From contig JACRJQ010000005.1 of assembly GCA_016215405.1 (NCBI GenBank), forward strand, positions 80,752 to 144,751: 64,000 nucleotides of DNA, given 5' to 3'. The notes under the pieces are model-generated. The model saw only the letters and a list, made by a program, of their open reading frames with translations, was not told the DNA's origin and did no database searches. Origin of the DNA: Candidatus Tayloriibacteriota bacterium (GTDB lineage Bacteria; Patescibacteria; Paceibacteria; UBA9973; UBA6065). Below are positions 16,769 to 24,367 of the stretch, piece after piece (the first letter of the stretch is position 1; each line of letters opens with the position of its first letter). A program made the position numbers and the translations under genes.

Positions 16769-17749
16769 ATGGAATACGGATTCTGGAAAAAGCTCCGAAA
16801 GCCCTTCTTCGTCCTCGCGCCTATGGCGGACGTGACGGACTGCGCCTTTCGCCGGATCATCGAGGAGCATGGCCGCCCAGACGTCTTTTGGACCGAATTC
16901 GTCTCTGCCGACGGCCTCGCGTCCCCTGGAAAGAAGGTCCTCATGCGCGATCTCGAATTCACTAAGAAGGAGAAGCCGATCGTCGCCCAGCTTTTCTCTT
17001 CGCGGCCGGATAAGATGCGGGAAGCGGCGGCTCTCTGCCAGAGCCTGGGATTCGACGGCATAGACATAAATATGGGCTGTCCCGACCGCTCGATCGAAAA
17101 GCAGGGTTGCGGCGCCGCTATGATAAAGAACCCGAAGCTCGCGCGCGAGGTGATCCGTGCGGCAAAAGAAGGCGCGCCGAAGCTCCCAGTGTCGGTAAAG
17201 ACCCGCATCGGGTACAACAAGAACGAGATATCGACGTGGATACCTGAGATCCTCTCGGAGGGGGTCGCCGCCCTCACCGTCCACTGTCGCACCCGCAAGG
17301 AGCTCTCGCTCGTGCCTGCGCGCTGGGAGCATGTCCGCGAGGTCGTCTCGCTTCGCGATAGGCTCGCGCCCGATACCTTGATCCTCGGCAACGGCGACGT
17401 CAAAGACCTTGACGACGCGCGCGCGAAGGCGAGCGAGTTCGGCGTCGACGGCGTCATGCTCGGTCGCGCTATATTCGGGAATCCATGGCTCTTCTCGTCC
17501 CTTCACGGAACTCAATCCGTGCCCACCATATCCGAGAAGCTCGAGGTGATGGTCGAGCACACGAAGCTCTTCGAAAAGCTTCTCGGAGATATAAAGAGCT
17601 TCGCTATCATGAAGAAGCACTATAAGGCGTATGTGAACGGCTTTGACGGGGCCAAGGAGTTTAGGACGGAGCTCATGGAAGCGAAGGACGCGAAGGAGGT
17701 GGAAGAGAGGGTGAAGGCGTTTCTTGCGGCCCGCGCAGACTTGAAATAA
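16769..17749 (+). CDS. dus: tRNA-dihydrouridine synthase (Dus)
   Basis: FMN- and NADPH-dependent reduction of uridine in the tRNA D-loop. 326 residues from the ATG giving MEYGFWKKLRKPFFVLAPMA. Family motifs: LAPMADVTDCAFRRI, the FMN-TIM barrel stretch GFDGIDINMGCPDRSIEKQG with the catalytic Cys in the GCGAAMIKNP region, VSVKTRIG, LTVHCRTR, ILGNGDVKD and GVMLGRAIFGNPWLF. Which Dus subfamily (A, B or C) cannot be settled by eye; DusB-like is the best guess. It starts 16 bases after ftsQ. Confidence 0.93.
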   Translation: MEYGFWKKLRKPFFVLAPMADVTDCAFRRIIEEHGRPDVFWTEFVSADGLASPGKKVLMRDLEFTKKEKPIVAQLFSSRPDKMREAAALCQSLGFDGIDINMGCPDRSIEKQGCGAAMIKNPKLAREVIRAAKEGAPKLPVSVKTRIGYNKNEISTWIPEILSEGVAALTVHCRTRKELSLVPARWEHVREVVSLRDRLAPDTLILGNGDVKDLDDARAKASEFGVDGVMLGRAIFGNPWLFSSLHGTQSVPTISEKLEVMVEHTKLFEKLLGDIKSFAIMKKHYKAYVNGFDGAKEFRTELMEAKDAKEVEERVKAFLAARADLK

Positions 17750-17810
17750 GGGACTTTGAGGAGTAGGGTGGGTCCGACGAATCCTCGTTCCTTTCAAACC
17801 CACGACCACC

Positions 17811-18251
17811 ATGACCGACAAACGAAAACAGCCGCGGACGAAGGTCCGCTGGTTCCTCTGCGCTCTTACGAACGCTGCGCACCACAACCTCGGGCAGTCT
17901 CTCGGCTCTTCAGGGGTCTCTGACGAGACCCGCCTCAACGAAAAGATGAAGACCGCTGACGGAGAATACGATCTCTGGGACTGCGAAGGCATGACGTCTT
18001 CGGACGTCAAACGCCTCGCGATCGATTTCCTCAAGTCTGACCAGCCTGTGCGCATCTACCGCAAGCACGGAGACAATTTGCCCAAGCGGTGGGCGGATAG
18101 CGACGTGACGGAGGCCGAACGAGGCTCTCTCGATCGCCAAAAGGAGAAAGGGCGGCCGAAAGAGCCCTCTCCTGAAAGTCCCGCCGCCCTCGCGAAAGCG
18201 CGCCTCGACGAGCTCCTCGCCAAGCGAGGAGGGTCGAAAAAGGCTTCGTGA
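17811..18251 (+). CDS. hypothetical soluble protein
   Basis: 146 residues, no signal peptide or membrane segment. The first 85 residues look folded (VRWFLCALTNAAHHNLGQSL, LWDCEGMTSSDVKRLAIDFL). The last 45 are a charged Pro/Lys/Glu tail ending RGGSKKAS, probably disordered. No family recognised. It carries its own terminator. Codon use leans to C-ending codons (ACC, GCC, CTC) more than in the surrounding genes. Confidence 0.55.
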   Translation: MTDKRKQPRTKVRWFLCALTNAAHHNLGQSLGSSGVSDETRLNEKMKTADGEYDLWDCEGMTSSDVKRLAIDFLKSDQPVRIYRKHGDNLPKRWADSDVTEAERGSLDRQKEKGRPKEPSPESPAALAKARLDELLAKRGGSKKAS

Positions 18252-18279
18252 TGGATCCGTCCCGACCATCGCGACCTCG

Positions 18280-18312
18280 AGCTCTGCCGCATCTGCAGCG
18301 GAGCTTTTTTAT
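18280..18312 (+). terminator. terminator of the 17811-18251 gene
   Basis: Eight-base stem AGCTCTGC (18280-18287) with GCGGAGCT (18298-18305), followed by six more T. Confidence 0.85.
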
Positions 18313-18483
18313 GGTACAAGGCGGCGCTTGCAAACTTCGGCCGGAAGAGTAGAGTTCATGGTACCGGCCCTGGTCCACAAGAACTAGAGGGCCACAGAGG
18401 GCGGTCCGAACTGTTCGGTTCTGACCGCCCTCTCCCGATCTTTTGAATTCGCCCGTAAGGCTTCACGGGCGCTTAGCCATACT
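18313..18483 (+). other. non-coding stretch with two strong hairpins
   Basis: No convincing ORF. A ten-base stem 18396-18405 with 18424-18433 encloses an inner CCGAA/TTCGG hairpin and is followed by CCCGATCTTTT. A second stem GCCCGT/ACGGGC lies at 18451-18470. Upstream, GGCCGG and CCGGCC around 18340-18368 could pair. It may be a small structured RNA, or read-through terminators. It did not match the conserved cores I know of tmRNA, RNase P RNA or SRP RNA. Confidence 0.4.
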
Positions 18484-18516
18484 GCGGGCGGGAGCTTCAA
18501 GTTCCTGCCCGCTTTT
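18484..18516 (+). terminator. GC-rich terminator hairpin
   Basis: Ten-base stem GCGGGCGGGA with TCCTGCCCGC (one G-U pair), then TTTT. A close copy lies at 18693-18726. Confidence 0.75.
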
Positions 18517-18692
18517 CATATCGAGACCTCTTCTTGCAACGCGGAGTTCGCGGGTGTAGATTTAGGGAGACCTCGGGGCGGCGGCAGTAGGACCTCTCGG
18601 GCAAGAAGCCTTTCGGCATCTAGGGCCTGCTTGGAACCGAGCCTGCCGCTCCAAGTTCTTCGTTTTTTTGGGCGGTATTCATGTATGTGGGC
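18517..18692 (+). other. intergenic stretch between two similar terminators
   Basis: No credible coding frame. GGCGGCAG near 18578 can pair with CTGCCGCT near 18643, closing about 55 bases. Seven T follow at 18663-18669. This is the shape of a small RNA with terminator, but no family is recognised. Confidence 0.35.
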
Positions 18693-18726
18693 GCGGGCGG
18701 GACCTCCTTGGTCCTGCCCGCCTTTT
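18693..18726 (+). terminator. terminator directly ahead of the prepilin promoter
   Basis: Twelve-base GC-rich stem (18693-18704 with 18710-18721), then TTTTG. It overlaps the upstream part of the promoter of the next gene. Confidence 0.75.
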
Positions 18727-18728
18727 GT

Positions 18729-18734
18729 TATACT
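18729..18734 (+). promoter_or_regulatory. -10 box of LamG prepilin (leaderless)
   Basis: TATACT ends exactly six bases before the ATG at 18741. Confidence 0.55.
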
Positions 18735-18740
18735 GGGCGC

Positions 18741-19634
18741 ATGAAGCCTTTCCGCGGACGCTTCGGCGCGCAAAGCGGGTTCACCCTCATAGAGCTCCTC
18801 GTCGTGATATCGATAATATCGCTCCTTTCGTCTGTCGTCCTCTCGCAGCTTAACGCGGCGAGGGAGAAGGGGAGGCTCGGCAGCGCGAAGCAGTTCGCGG
18901 CCCAAGTCGACCGCGTGGCGGGAGATAGGGCTGTCGGTATCTGGGAGCTCGACGAGTGCTCCGGCGCGGCCGCGGCGGATAGGTCTGGAAACGGGAACAA
19001 CGCTTCGCTTTCAGGCAGCCCTTCATGGCTTTCAGATACTCCCGACTCGACAGGCTGCTCTCTGAGCCTTAACGGCTCGACCCAAGGCGCTCTCGTGCCT
19101 CATGCGCCATCCCTAGATCTCACAGGCGACATGACCTTTTCCATATGGTTCTATGCCAACGCGTCGAGCTGGCCCGCGAGCTGGCAGTCCCTCATGTCGA
19201 AAGGAAACGCGACTCCGCGCAACTATTTTATGAACGTGATGAGCGGGGAGAGCGTCGTCGCGAACGATTGCTCCGACCAGACCGGGGGCTTTCAGTTCGG
19301 CTACCACGACGGGACGACTTTCCGGCTCGTCGATATAAACGCGAGCTCTGTGCCGACCCAGCGGTGGGTGAACGCTGTCGGGGTGATATCCGCGAATGGG
19401 GCTAATCGCGACGTGAAGCTCTATATAGACGGACAGTTGAGGGCTTCGGCTTTGTGCTCTAACGCCCCTACGTCGAATACGGTGCCTCTCTCGATCGGCT
19501 CTATCCAGAATTCGATCGAGTTCTTCAACGGGAGAATAGATAAGGTCCGCCTATTCGAAAAATCGCTTACAGCGTCCGAAGTAGGCAGGATGTATGCCGC
19601 AGAGGCTCCGAAATATGAATTCGCATATGAATAG
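18741..19634 (+). CDS. type IV prepilin-like protein with LamG domain (1)
   Basis: 297 residues. A short basic leader ends in Gly, followed by the class III signal FTLIELLVVISIISLLSSVV with Glu at +5. This is the substrate of prepilin peptidase and the helix that packs the pilus core. After a spine (QLNAAREKGRLGSAKQFAAQ) comes a LamG/concanavalin-type jelly roll. Its marks are LDLTGDMTFSIWFYANASS, DVKLYIDGQLRAS and FFNGRIDKVRLFEKSLTASE, a classical LamG ending. The sugar- or protein-binding lectin head suggests surface attachment (inference). 92 bases of the leader region are identical to the next gene. Confidence 0.85.
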   Translation: MKPFRGRFGAQSGFTLIELLVVISIISLLSSVVLSQLNAAREKGRLGSAKQFAAQVDRVAGDRAVGIWELDECSGAAAADRSGNGNNASLSGSPSWLSDTPDSTGCSLSLNGSTQGALVPHAPSLDLTGDMTFSIWFYANASSWPASWQSLMSKGNATPRNYFMNVMSGESVVANDCSDQTGGFQFGYHDGTTFRLVDINASSVPTQRWVNAVGVISANGANRDVKLYIDGQLRASALCSNAPTSNTVPLSIGSIQNSIEFFNGRIDKVRLFEKSLTASEVGRMYAAEAPKYEFAYE

Positions 19635-20445
19635 AAGAGCCTTCACCCTCATAGAGCTCCTCGTCGTGATATCGATAATATCGCTCCTTTCGTCTGTCGT
19701 CCTCTCGCAGCTTAACGCGGCGAGGGAGAAGGGAAGATTGGGCGCCGCCCGCCATTTTGCGGCCCAGGTCGAGCATACCGCGGGAGACCTCGTCGTGGGC
19801 ATGTGGAGCTTCGACGAGTGCGCGGGGCTTTCCACCGCCGATAGGTCCGGGTTCGGGAACAACGGAGTCCTTCAGAATATGGCGGGCACGTCCGAGTGGT
19901 CGTCCGATACGCCGTCAGGTACGGGATGCTCGCTCCTCCTTGACGGCACGAACGACTACGTCTCCGTCCCGGATTCTGCGAGCCTCGATCTCAGCGGCGT
20001 GGCGACCTTGTCTATCTGGGTAAAATCGAGCGGCACGAACGCATATTCCGGATTCATGAATAAGACGAGCGCCCTTACCGGATATCAATTCGGCATCGGC
20101 GCTTCGAATAGCATCCGCGGGGATCTCTATAACGGCACGACCTATATAAGCCCGATGCACACGACGAACGTCCTCGATGGAAAATGGCATCATATCGCGG
20201 TGGCGTATGACGGCGTCGCCGCAAAGGTCTATGTCGACGGGATCGCGGGCGGCGCGGTCGCGGGATCAGGCTTCGTCACGGCTAACAACGCCTCTTTCGT
20301 CATAGGCAACGACGTGTGCTGCGGAGGGAGATTCTTTAACGGCAGGATAGACGAGGCGAGGGTATTCGCCAAGGCTCTGACGGCGAAAGAGGTAGAAAGG
20401 ATCTACGCGTCTGAGAAAAAGGGGTCCCAGGTCGCCGGCATCTGA
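19627..20445 (+). CDS. type IV prepilin-like protein with LamG domain (2)
   Basis: 272 residues from MNRRAFTLIELLVV; an in-frame ATG at 19615 is also possible. Both overlap the end of prepilin 1, so the pair is co-translated. The prepilin helix and spine match copy 1, then a LamG head carries GKWHHIAVAYDGVAAKVYVD and FFNGRIDEARVFAKALTAKE. The LamG heads are clearly diverged although the 5' ends are identical at DNA level. Confidence 0.85.
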   Translation: MNRRAFTLIELLVVISIISLLSSVVLSQLNAAREKGRLGAARHFAAQVEHTAGDLVVGMWSFDECAGLSTADRSGFGNNGVLQNMAGTSEWSSDTPSGTGCSLLLDGTNDYVSVPDSASLDLSGVATLSIWVKSSGTNAYSGFMNKTSALTGYQFGIGASNSIRGDLYNGTTYISPMHTTNVLDGKWHHIAVAYDGVAAKVYVDGIAGGAVAGSGFVTANNASFVIGNDVCCGGRFFNGRIDEARVFAKALTAKEVERIYASEKKGSQVAGI

Positions 20446-20451
20446 TATACT
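20443..20451 (+). promoter_or_regulatory. extended -10 of dnaX (leaderless)
   Basis: TATACT preceded by TGA, six bases before the dnaX ATG. It sits within the last codons of the upstream prepilin gene. Confidence 0.55.
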
Positions 20452-20457
20452 TTCCAT

Positions 20458-21492
20458 ATGTCACACGAAGTCCTCTATAGGAAATACAGGCCCCAGAACT
20501 TCAAGGAGGTGATCGGCCAGGATTCGGTCGTAAAGGCCCTCAAGGGCGCGATAGAGTCGGGAGCGGTCGCTCACGCCTATCTTTTCGCGGGCTCTCGCGG
20601 CATCGGCAAGACTTCGATCGCGCGAATATTCGCGAACGAGATAGGGACGAGCCCGAACGACGTCTATGAGATAGACGCGGCGTCGAACCGCGGCATCGAC
20701 GATATCCGAGCGCTCCGCGACGCGGTCGCAACGCTTCCGTTCGAGTCCAAATTTAAAGTCTATATCATCGACGAAGTCCACATGCTCACGAAGGAGGCCT
20801 TTAACGCGCTCCTCAAGACCCTCGAAGAGCCGCCGAAGCATGTCGTATTCATCCTCGCTACGACCGAGGTCCATAAGCTCCCTGAGACCATCGTCTCGCG
20901 CTGCCAGGTGTTCGAGTTCAAGCGCCCGACCCTCGAGATACTCAAGGACGTCGTCACGACCATCGCCAAAAAGGAAGGCTTCTCGATCGAGCCTTCGGCG
21001 GCAGAGCTCGTAGCCCTCGTGGGCGATGGGTCGTTCCGCGATACTCACGGGACCCTCGAGCGCGTCATCGCCGGCATAAGCGGCAAGAAGATATCGAAAG
21101 AGGATGTCGAGGAAGCGACAGGCGCTCCGAAATCAGAGCTCGTCCGCGGATTCGTCCTCGCCCTCGCGAACAAGGATTCGAAGGCCGCGTTCGATTCTTT
21201 GGCCAAGCTGCGCGCGAAGTCGTTCGACCCGAAGCTCTTCCTCGAGCTATCCGTATCCCTCGTCCGTCTCGCCCTCTTCGTGAAGATGGGCGTATCGAGC
21301 GACCTTGTCGATCAGGCATCGGACGAAGACAAGGCGTTTTTCAAAGACGTCTCGGCGAAAGTCGATTCGAAGCTCCTGCGCTCTCTCCTCGGCGCATTCG
21401 ACTATATCGGCGTCTCTCCGATCCGCGAACTGCCTCTCGAGCTCGCCGTGCTCGACATAGCAGGGGAGAAGGAGCAGAGGCTTTTCGCCTAG
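20458..21492 (+). CDS. dnaX: DNA polymerase III subunit gamma (DnaX), short, zinc-less
   Basis: ATPase motor of the clamp loader. 344 residues. Walker A is AGSRGIGKTS (44-53). DEVHMLTKEAFNALLKTLEE is Walker B plus the following helix, and ATTEVHKLPETIVSRCQVFEF is sensor 1 and the SRC arginine finger. Between Walker A and EIDAASNRGIDDIR there are only about 16 residues (ARIFANEIGTSPNDVY). The four-Cys zinc module normally found there is deleted. The tau-specific C-terminal domains are also absent, so only a gamma-like form is made. Confidence 0.94.
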   Translation: MSHEVLYRKYRPQNFKEVIGQDSVVKALKGAIESGAVAHAYLFAGSRGIGKTSIARIFANEIGTSPNDVYEIDAASNRGIDDIRALRDAVATLPFESKFKVYIIDEVHMLTKEAFNALLKTLEEPPKHVVFILATTEVHKLPETIVSRCQVFEFKRPTLEILKDVVTTIAKKEGFSIEPSAAELVALVGDGSFRDTHGTLERVIAGISGKKISKEDVEEATGAPKSELVRGFVLALANKDSKAAFDSLAKLRAKSFDPKLFLELSVSLVRLALFVKMGVSSDLVDQASDEDKAFFKDVSAKVDSKLLRSLLGAFDYIGVSPIRELPLELAVLDIAGEKEQRLFA

Positions 21493-21507
21493 ATCGAATC
21501 GAGAAAT

Positions 21508-21533
21508 AAACGCCTCAACCGGTTGAGGTGTTT
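21508..21533. terminator. terminator between dnaX and phosphatase
   Basis: Thirteen-base palindromic stem with one G-U pair (21508-21520 with 21521-21533). Weak T run. Confidence 0.6.
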
Positions 21534-21546
21534 GGAATGGCCAGGG

Positions 21547-22145
21547 TTAGCTATTTTTGGGCGTGAATTCAAAGACGAGCCCTTCGGATCTTAGATAAGA
21601 GAAATTGCTATCACAGACTTCGAATCCGACGAACGAGCAGTCGCCGATCTCTTTGAGCTCGCCCCATTTGAGATAGTCGCGAAAGAGGACCCTAAGAGGC
21701 CCTCCATGGGTCACGACCGCTACGCTCTCGTATCCCGATCCTAGGATGCGGCCGAACCCCGCGATGACGCGATCGCTGAAATCCTCGTAGGATTCAGCTC
21801 CTTCGATCGTGTTGAGCCTGTCTTTGAGCGCCTCGACGAGCGTCTGGTGCGATCTTTTCGCATCCTCCTTTTTCATCCCTGTAAGGATGCCGTATTGGTT
21901 GCGCTCGCGGATGTCGCTTCGCGGTTCGGTTGGCGCGCCCGTCTGCGCCGCTATCGCCGCGCCGGTCTCTCTCGCTCTCGAAAGGGAGCTCGTGAATATC
22001 TTCTCTATGCCCTCGCTCTTGAGCTTGAGCGCGACCTGCTCAGACTGCTCGCGTCCCTTCTCGGAAAGGCTGTCGTCATAATCGCCTCCGTAGCGGTTCT
22101 CGATATCTCCTGTCGTCTCTCCGTGTCTTAGAAAAATATCTTCAT
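21547..22145 (-). CDS. histidine phosphatase, frame broken after codon 5
   Basis: The minus-strand frame from about 22142 down to 21547 encodes a full histidine phosphatase: FLRHGETTGDIENRYGG, SLSEKGREQSEQVALKLK, FTSSLSRARETG and VAVVTHGGPLRVLF. The only ATG at the right place (22145) reads MKIFF then stop, in another frame. A -1 shift at TTTTTC, or one more T in the five-T run, gives MKIFFLRHGETT, a perfect family N-terminus. The protein would be about 199 residues. Either a homopolymer sequencing error, a young pseudogene, or -1 slippage on A-UUU-UUC. An intact 109-residue start at 21876 would lack the catalytic RHG. Confidence 0.75.
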
Positions 22146-22245
22146 AGCCGATGATTTATAGTGGTGAGATGGGGTGTAGCGCGCAGAAGGCGCATCATCA
22201 GTATACGGATTATAGGAATGTGTTGCGAGCAGCACGACCTTGAGT

Positions 22246-22554
22246 CTATTTCTTGGTTCTTTTGTCGAGTATCGCTCGTACAGAGGGGCTTAGCGGCTTG
22301 TCGGTGCGGTGTGTGCAGCCGATCCAGCAGCAGGGCCTCCGCTTGCCTTCCTTGAGCTTTTTTACGAGTCTTTCTATATGTTCCTTTCTCGTCTCCTCCT
22401 TTTTTACGGAGACGGTCCAGCATATCCACTCGTTGCGGGAGAGCGGCGTGAGGAGCTCCCATGCCCTGAGTGCCGTCTTATTCGAAACAAGCGCCTTTCG
22501 CATGTCCGTTGGCACGGTATGCGCTGTGCCGCCTGAGATATTCTTATCGGCCAT
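22246..22554 (-). CDS. YdeI/OmpD-associated (OmdA) family protein
   Basis: 102 residues. The C-terminal pattern RAWELLTPLSRNEWICWTVS followed by KKEETRKEHIERLVKKLKEG matches the OmdA family signature (aF..L.PS.r.ey..Wi..AK..eTR..Ri.k....L..G). Biochemical function is unknown; members were linked to bacteriocin or antimicrobial tolerance. The start at 22554 (MADKNISGG) has a -10 box seven bases upstream. A longer frame runs through the tRNA-Gln trailer and is rejected. Confidence 0.8.
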   Translation of the reverse strand: MADKNISGGTAHTVPTDMRKALVSNKTALRAWELLTPLSRNEWICWTVSVKKEETRKEHIERLVKKLKEGKRRPCCWIGCTHRTDKPLSPSVRAILDKRTKK

Positions 22555-22561
22555 ATATCTT

Positions 22562-22567
22562 ATTGTA
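22562..22567 (-). promoter_or_regulatory. -10 box of the OmdA gene (leaderless)
   Basis: TACAAT on the minus strand, seven bases before the ATG at 22554. Confidence 0.5.
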
Positions 22568-22711
22568 CGCTTTTTGAGCAGGTTGGGGTGCGGGTAAGTC
22601 TGGACTTGGACCGCGAATACGCTTATCGCCCTCGACTCGAATCTCGCCGTCGCTCGATTCGGTCTGGGCACCGCCTCGCTCCCGCCGGAAGCCGTCGGGT
22701 CCTGCTCCGGC

Positions 22712-22777
22712 GTTCGATTCCAAACGCGATGCATTTCCATGCATCGCTGTCCGGCAACTACTCGCCGCAGCTTCTAG
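22712..22777 (-). other. tRNA-Gln trailer with reverse complement of the tRNA 3' end
   Basis: 22749-22759 is an exact inverted copy of 22776-22786 (acceptor 3' strand plus three trailer bases). 22712-22723 is an exact inverted copy of 22787-22798 (T-arm). Together they complement 23 consecutive bases of the tRNA end. Between the two halves sits a nine-base perfect hairpin, 22726-22734 with 22739-22747, loop TTCC. The 21-base element found behind the other two tRNAs is not present here. Confidence 0.72.
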
Positions 22778-22848
22778 TTGCCGGACTTGGAATCGAACCA
22801 AGATTCTAGGCTCCAAAGGCCCATGTCCTACCATTAGACGATCCGGCA
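22778..22848 (-). tRNA. tRNA-Gln (TTG anticodon)
   Basis: 71 bases. Acceptor TGCCGGA pairs with TCCGGCA; the U1-A72 pair is typical of bacterial tRNA-Gln. Discriminator A. Anticodon loop CTTTGGA gives TTG. T-loop TTCGATT. CCA is not encoded. Confidence 0.94.
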
Positions 22849-22901
22849 ATATGTGGCCTTAAAAGTACACCAAAAGAGCTTTAATTGAAAGTTTTGGATG
22901 C

Positions 22902-22907
22902 TATAGT
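22902..22907 (+). promoter_or_regulatory. -10 box of META-domain gene (leaderless)
   Basis: TATAGT, seven bases before the ATG at 22915. Confidence 0.5.
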
Positions 22908-22914
22908 AAATGGT

Positions 22915-23814
22915 ATGAATAAGATAATCGCATACATAGTCGTCCTTCTCGTCCTTATCGGAGGTTTCTATGCCCTTAATAATTACATATATGAGAAAAA
23001 GCAGGCCGTAGCCGCGCCTTATCCGCGCGACGCGGAATACGTGATTGACGGCAAGCGCGTAAAGCTCTCCGACGGCACGTTCGAGGAGGAGGGTGTCGTC
23101 ACGACCTACTTTGGAAACGAGCTGGCAGAGGATCTCAACGGAGACGGCGCGATCGATACGGCGCTTCTCCTCACGCAAACCAAAGAGGGGAGTCCAGAGA
23201 TCTTGTTCTATGCGGTCGCGGCTATCTATACCGAGAGAGGCTATGTCGGATCCGATGGTTTCCTCCTCGGCGACAGAATCGCGCCGCAGACGATCGTGGT
23301 CAGCCAGAATCCGAGGCACAAGAATGTGATCGCGGTCAATTATGCCGAAAGGAAGCCTGGGGAGTCGTTCGACGTGCGCGCGAGCATGGGAAAGAGCGCG
23401 TATCTCAAGCTCGACCCTGATTCTATGCGATGGGCGATCGTCGAGCCGGATTTCGAAGGCGAGGCCGATCCATCTCGCATGACCCTCGGCATGAAGGACT
23501 GGGTGTGGATGAAGGCTCTCTATAACGACGGTCGCGAGATCGCACCAAAGGTTCCCGGCAAGTTCGGCATATCGTTTGCAAAGGACGGCCGATACTCTCT
23601 AGCGACGGATTGCAATTCGATGGGCGGGTCTTATGTCGCAGAGGGTAGAAAGATAGCTTTTAGCCAGGGCATGTCGACCCTTATGTACTGCGAAGGGTCT
23701 CAGGAATCCGAATTCTCTGCGCTCATCCGCGATGTGGAGGGGTACAGCTTCACGTCCAAAGGCGAGCTCGTCCTCGACCTAAAGTTCGACAGCGGGTCGG
23801 TGATATTCAGATAG
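22915..23814 (+). CDS. membrane-anchored META-domain protein
   Basis: 299 residues. N-terminal membrane anchor (MNKIIAYIVVLLVLIGGF). A middle domain of unknown type (about 45-185) includes DLNGDGAIDTALLL, an EF-hand-like calcium loop. The C-terminal META/HslJ-type domain (about 195-299) shows the usual order: W...LYNDGREIAP, KFGISFAKDGRYS, DCNSMGGSYVAEGRKIAF and LMYCEG. META domains occur in heat-inducible outer-membrane and secreted proteins. A TTG 30 bases upstream lies 5' of the -10 box and is not used. Leads a run of five closely spaced genes to 26232. Confidence 0.8.
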   Translation: MNKIIAYIVVLLVLIGGFYALNNYIYEKKQAVAAPYPRDAEYVIDGKRVKLSDGTFEEEGVVTTYFGNELAEDLNGDGAIDTALLLTQTKEGSPEILFYAVAAIYTERGYVGSDGFLLGDRIAPQTIVVSQNPRHKNVIAVNYAERKPGESFDVRASMGKSAYLKLDPDSMRWAIVEPDFEGEADPSRMTLGMKDWVWMKALYNDGREIAPKVPGKFGISFAKDGRYSLATDCNSMGGSYVAEGRKIAFSQGMSTLMYCEGSQESEFSALIRDVEGYSFTSKGELVLDLKFDSGSVIFR

Positions 23815-23817
23815 GTT

Positions 23818-24366
23818 ATGGCTAAAGATATTCTTTTTAAAGCGCTCTTGGATTCGTTTGTAGACCACTGGCAGGCGTGGCTTGTCATCTTTTTATTTGT
23901 CATTATTCTTGTCCTCGCCACTTTTTTTCTTCCAAAGGGAAAGGTCTCTATTGGATATTCGTATCGCAGGCGAGACTGTATCATGACCCCATCTGAGCAT
24001 GTTTTCTTCAAGGTTATGCTCGATTTGTTCGCCGACCGATACCATGTATTTCCACAAGTCCATCTTGATGCGATTCTTGACGGCAGGGTTTCTGGCCAGA
24101 ATCCATTCGGAGCTTTTCGTCACATCAACGAAAAATCCGTCGATTTTCTCATATGTGACAAGTTGAGCGATAGGCCCATGCTCGCGATAGAGCTCGATGA
24201 TCATTCTCACGACAGAGCGGATAGGATCGAAAGAGATCGAGAAGTTGAAAGGATATTCGCCACCGCATCTCTTCCGATTCTTCGTATTAAGATAGAGCAA
24301 TCGAAAGATGTTGAGTCGGTAAGAAATTTAGTAAGGGAAAAAATAGACGGAGTAGCTAACAAATAG
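23818..24366 (+). CDS. DUF2726 protein with N-terminal membrane segment
   Basis: 182 residues. One membrane span (about 18-39, WLVIFLFVIILVLATFF). A DUF2726 domain follows: MTPSEHVFFKVMLDLFADRY, FPQVHLDAIL, SVDFLICDK and LAIELDDHSHDRADRIERD. DUF2726 is related to restriction-endonuclease-like folds; the D...E-x-D pattern would be the metal site (inference). The gene is visibly richer in A/T (ATT, TTT, CTT codons) than its neighbours, which suggests later acquisition. It begins three bases after the META gene. Confidence 0.82.
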   Translation: MAKDILFKALLDSFVDHWQAWLVIFLFVIILVLATFFLPKGKVSIGYSYRRRDCIMTPSEHVFFKVMLDLFADRYHVFPQVHLDAILDGRVSGQNPFGAFRHINEKSVDFLICDKLSDRPMLAIELDDHSHDRADRIERDREVERIFATASLPILRIKIEQSKDVESVRNLVREKIDGVANK

Positions 24367-24367
24367 A

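Noticed and set aside
18313..18692. SRP RNA, tmRNA or RNase P RNA in the hairpin-rich gap
   Set aside because: The conserved cores (for example GGUCCGGAAGGAAGCAGCC, or GAGGAAAGUCCGGGC) are not present; GGCCGGAAGAG at 18340 is only a partial resemblance.
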